64,000 bases of DNA, taken from the NCBI GenBank assembly GCA_018649885.1, contig JABIHA010000113.1:1-64000 (forward strand), in the 5' to 3' direction. Under the pieces are notes generated by a model that did not search any database, was not told where the DNA came from, and was given only the letters and a program-made list of their open reading frames with translations. The position numbers and the translations under genes are program-made. This DNA is from Bacteriovoracaceae bacterium. GTDB taxonomy: Bacteria > Bdellovibrionota > Bacteriovoracia > Bacteriovoracales > Bacteriovoracaceae. Each line of letters begins with the position of its first letter. Position 1 is the first letter of the stretch. Shown here one piece after another: positions 63,032 through 64,000 of the stretch.

Positions 63032-64000
63032 TGAGCTTAAATTTATCTCTACCGAGTTATGCGACTTCAGAAAATTCAAATATTTCTCCAAAGTTTATAG
63101 AAGACTTCTTTAAAATTTTAAATAGAGAAGATGTCGGTTTTTTTAGATTAGAAGAATCCACTGAACACATCAAACAGTGCAAAGTGGTTTATCAAAAATT
63201 TCTTTTTAAAAAGACATTTGTGCATGTTGGGATTGGAGGCTCTTCACTTGGTCCCGAAATGTTAGTTGGTGCACTTGCCTGTGAAAGCATAGATCGACAA
63301 TTTACATTTATTAACAATATAGATCCAGACGAAATACACAGGCAATTGAAATCTATTGGTAATTTAGAAGACACTCTTTTTTACATCGTCAGTAAATCTG
63401 GTGGTACTGTTGAGACAAACGCGATACTTGCCATAATTCTTAACTTTTTAAAATCAAGGGGCGTAGAAGATAGCGAGCTAAGAGACTACTTTGTTTTTTG
63501 TACTGACCCAAAAACAAGCCAGCTAAGAGAGCTTGCAAAACGCCATCAAATTGATTGTATACCTATTCCTAGTAATGTCGGTGGGCGGTTTTCAGTCCTC
63601 TCTCCAGCGGGACTATTACCTGCCCTATTTGCAGGTATTGATATTGACTCTCTTGTAGAGGGTGCAAAAAGTATGGCAGATGCTATTAGCTCTAAAACGA
63701 GTGAGTACGCTCTGCTAATTGATTTATTCAGTGGCCTAAAAAACGCCTTAGAGAAAAATGTAAATCAAACAGTTCTTATGCCCTACTCTTCAAGATTAAG
63801 AAATTTCTCCTCCTGGTTTGTTCAACTTTGGGCCGAATCACTTGGAAAAAAAGAAAACCTCGAAGGAAAAACACTAAATCTAGGACTTACCCCTATTTCA
63901 GCATTCGGGGCGACTGATCAGCACTCCCAGATGCAACTTTTTAAAGAGGGGCCAATCGACAAATTTATTATCTTTATAGGGATTGAAAAGTTCACCCATG
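63031..64000 (+). CDS. pgi: Glucose-6-phosphate isomerase, cut by the window end
   Basis: The frame starts with GTG at 63031, sharing its G with the TAG stop of the dehydrogenase gene (TAGTG). 323 codons are visible. Motifs of PGI are present: VGIGGSSLGPEMLV, VSKSGGTVETN, GGRFSVLSPAGLLPAL and QLWAESLGKKE. It interconverts glucose-6-phosphate and fructose-6-phosphate. The C-terminal part is missing because the window ends. Coupling with two acyl-CoA dehydrogenases is not a standard arrangement. Confidence 0.93.
   Translation, partial: MSLNLSLPSYATSENSNISPKFIEDFFKILNREDVGFFRLEESTEHIKQCKVVYQKFLFKKTFVHVGIGGSSLGPEMLVGALACESIDRQFTFINNIDPDEIHRQLKSIGNLEDTLFYIVSKSGGTVETNAILAIILNFLKSRGVEDSELRDYFVFCTDPKTSQLRELAKRHQIDCIPIPSNVGGRFSVLSPAGLLPALFAGIDIDSLVEGAKSMADAISSKTSEYALLIDLFSGLKNALEKNVNQTVLMPYSSRLRNFSSWFVQLWAESLGKKENLEGKTLNLGLTPISAFGATDQHSQMQLFKEGPIDKFIIFIGIEKFTH

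Overview
The window is AT-rich bacterial chromosome with many closely packed or overlapping genes and frequent GTG and TTG starts. Gene content points to a Gram-negative delta-type bacterium with an outer membrane. It has a PomAB-type flagellar stator, FtsEX-EnvC, a Tol system, LapB, prepilin-type leaders and many secreted or lipoprotein orphans. The style of the orphans and fibre proteins best fits Bdellovibrionota (Bacteriovorax/Halobacteriovorax-like predators). That placement is an inference from content; no marker comparison could be run.

Layout. 1-1.1 kb is a decayed area with a broken ankyrin-repeat gene. 1.2-9.5 kb, minus strand, is an information-processing block: a fused S6-S18 ribosomal gene, a YybS-like membrane protein, bL9, DnaB and PabB, followed by a small protein, MotA, MotB and a pseudouridine synthase. 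9.6-15.8 kb, plus strand, is the most unusual part. A PilZ (c-di-GMP receptor) gene is followed by two tandem giant genes that join a type IV prepilin N-terminus to a YadA-like beta-roll of repeated AIG motifs and a C-terminal self-cleaving S74 (endosialidase-type) chaperone. 16-26.6 kb carries RNase G, a 1318-residue Ig/NHL lipoprotein, an insertion-sequence end remnant, an aldo/keto reductase, a nucleoside transporter and a glycosyltransferase. 26.6-29.3 kb, plus strand, has a structured leader, purine nucleoside phosphorylase and an epsilon-like exonuclease.

29.3-36.7 kb, minus strand, reads as one cell-envelope operon: ftsE, ftsX, envC-like, ctp, xseA, an M23 endopeptidase and a histidine-kinase-like protein. 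36.8-46.1 kb has an HD phosphohydrolase, a Lys-rich small protein, a sigma-54 activator, a secreted EF-hand amidohydrolase and a 1345-residue secreted orphan. 46.3-55 kb has a DMT transporter and, on the minus strand, sppA, lapB, three envelope orphans and tolQ-tolR-tolA-tolB. 55.2-64 kb has a small secreted protein, rlmN, two orphans, a DUF952 protein, an HD-GYP-like regulator, two acyl-CoA dehydrogenases and the start of glucose-6-phosphate isomerase, which runs off the window.

Taken together the genes cover translation and replication, septum and peptidoglycan remodelling (FtsEX-EnvC, M23, Ctp, Tol), motility, and surface fibres. The best candidate for an undescribed system is the PilZ plus tandem pilin-anchored trimeric-fibre locus. 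The S6-S18 fusion is the second most striking observation. No tRNA, rRNA or CRISPR array was recognised.
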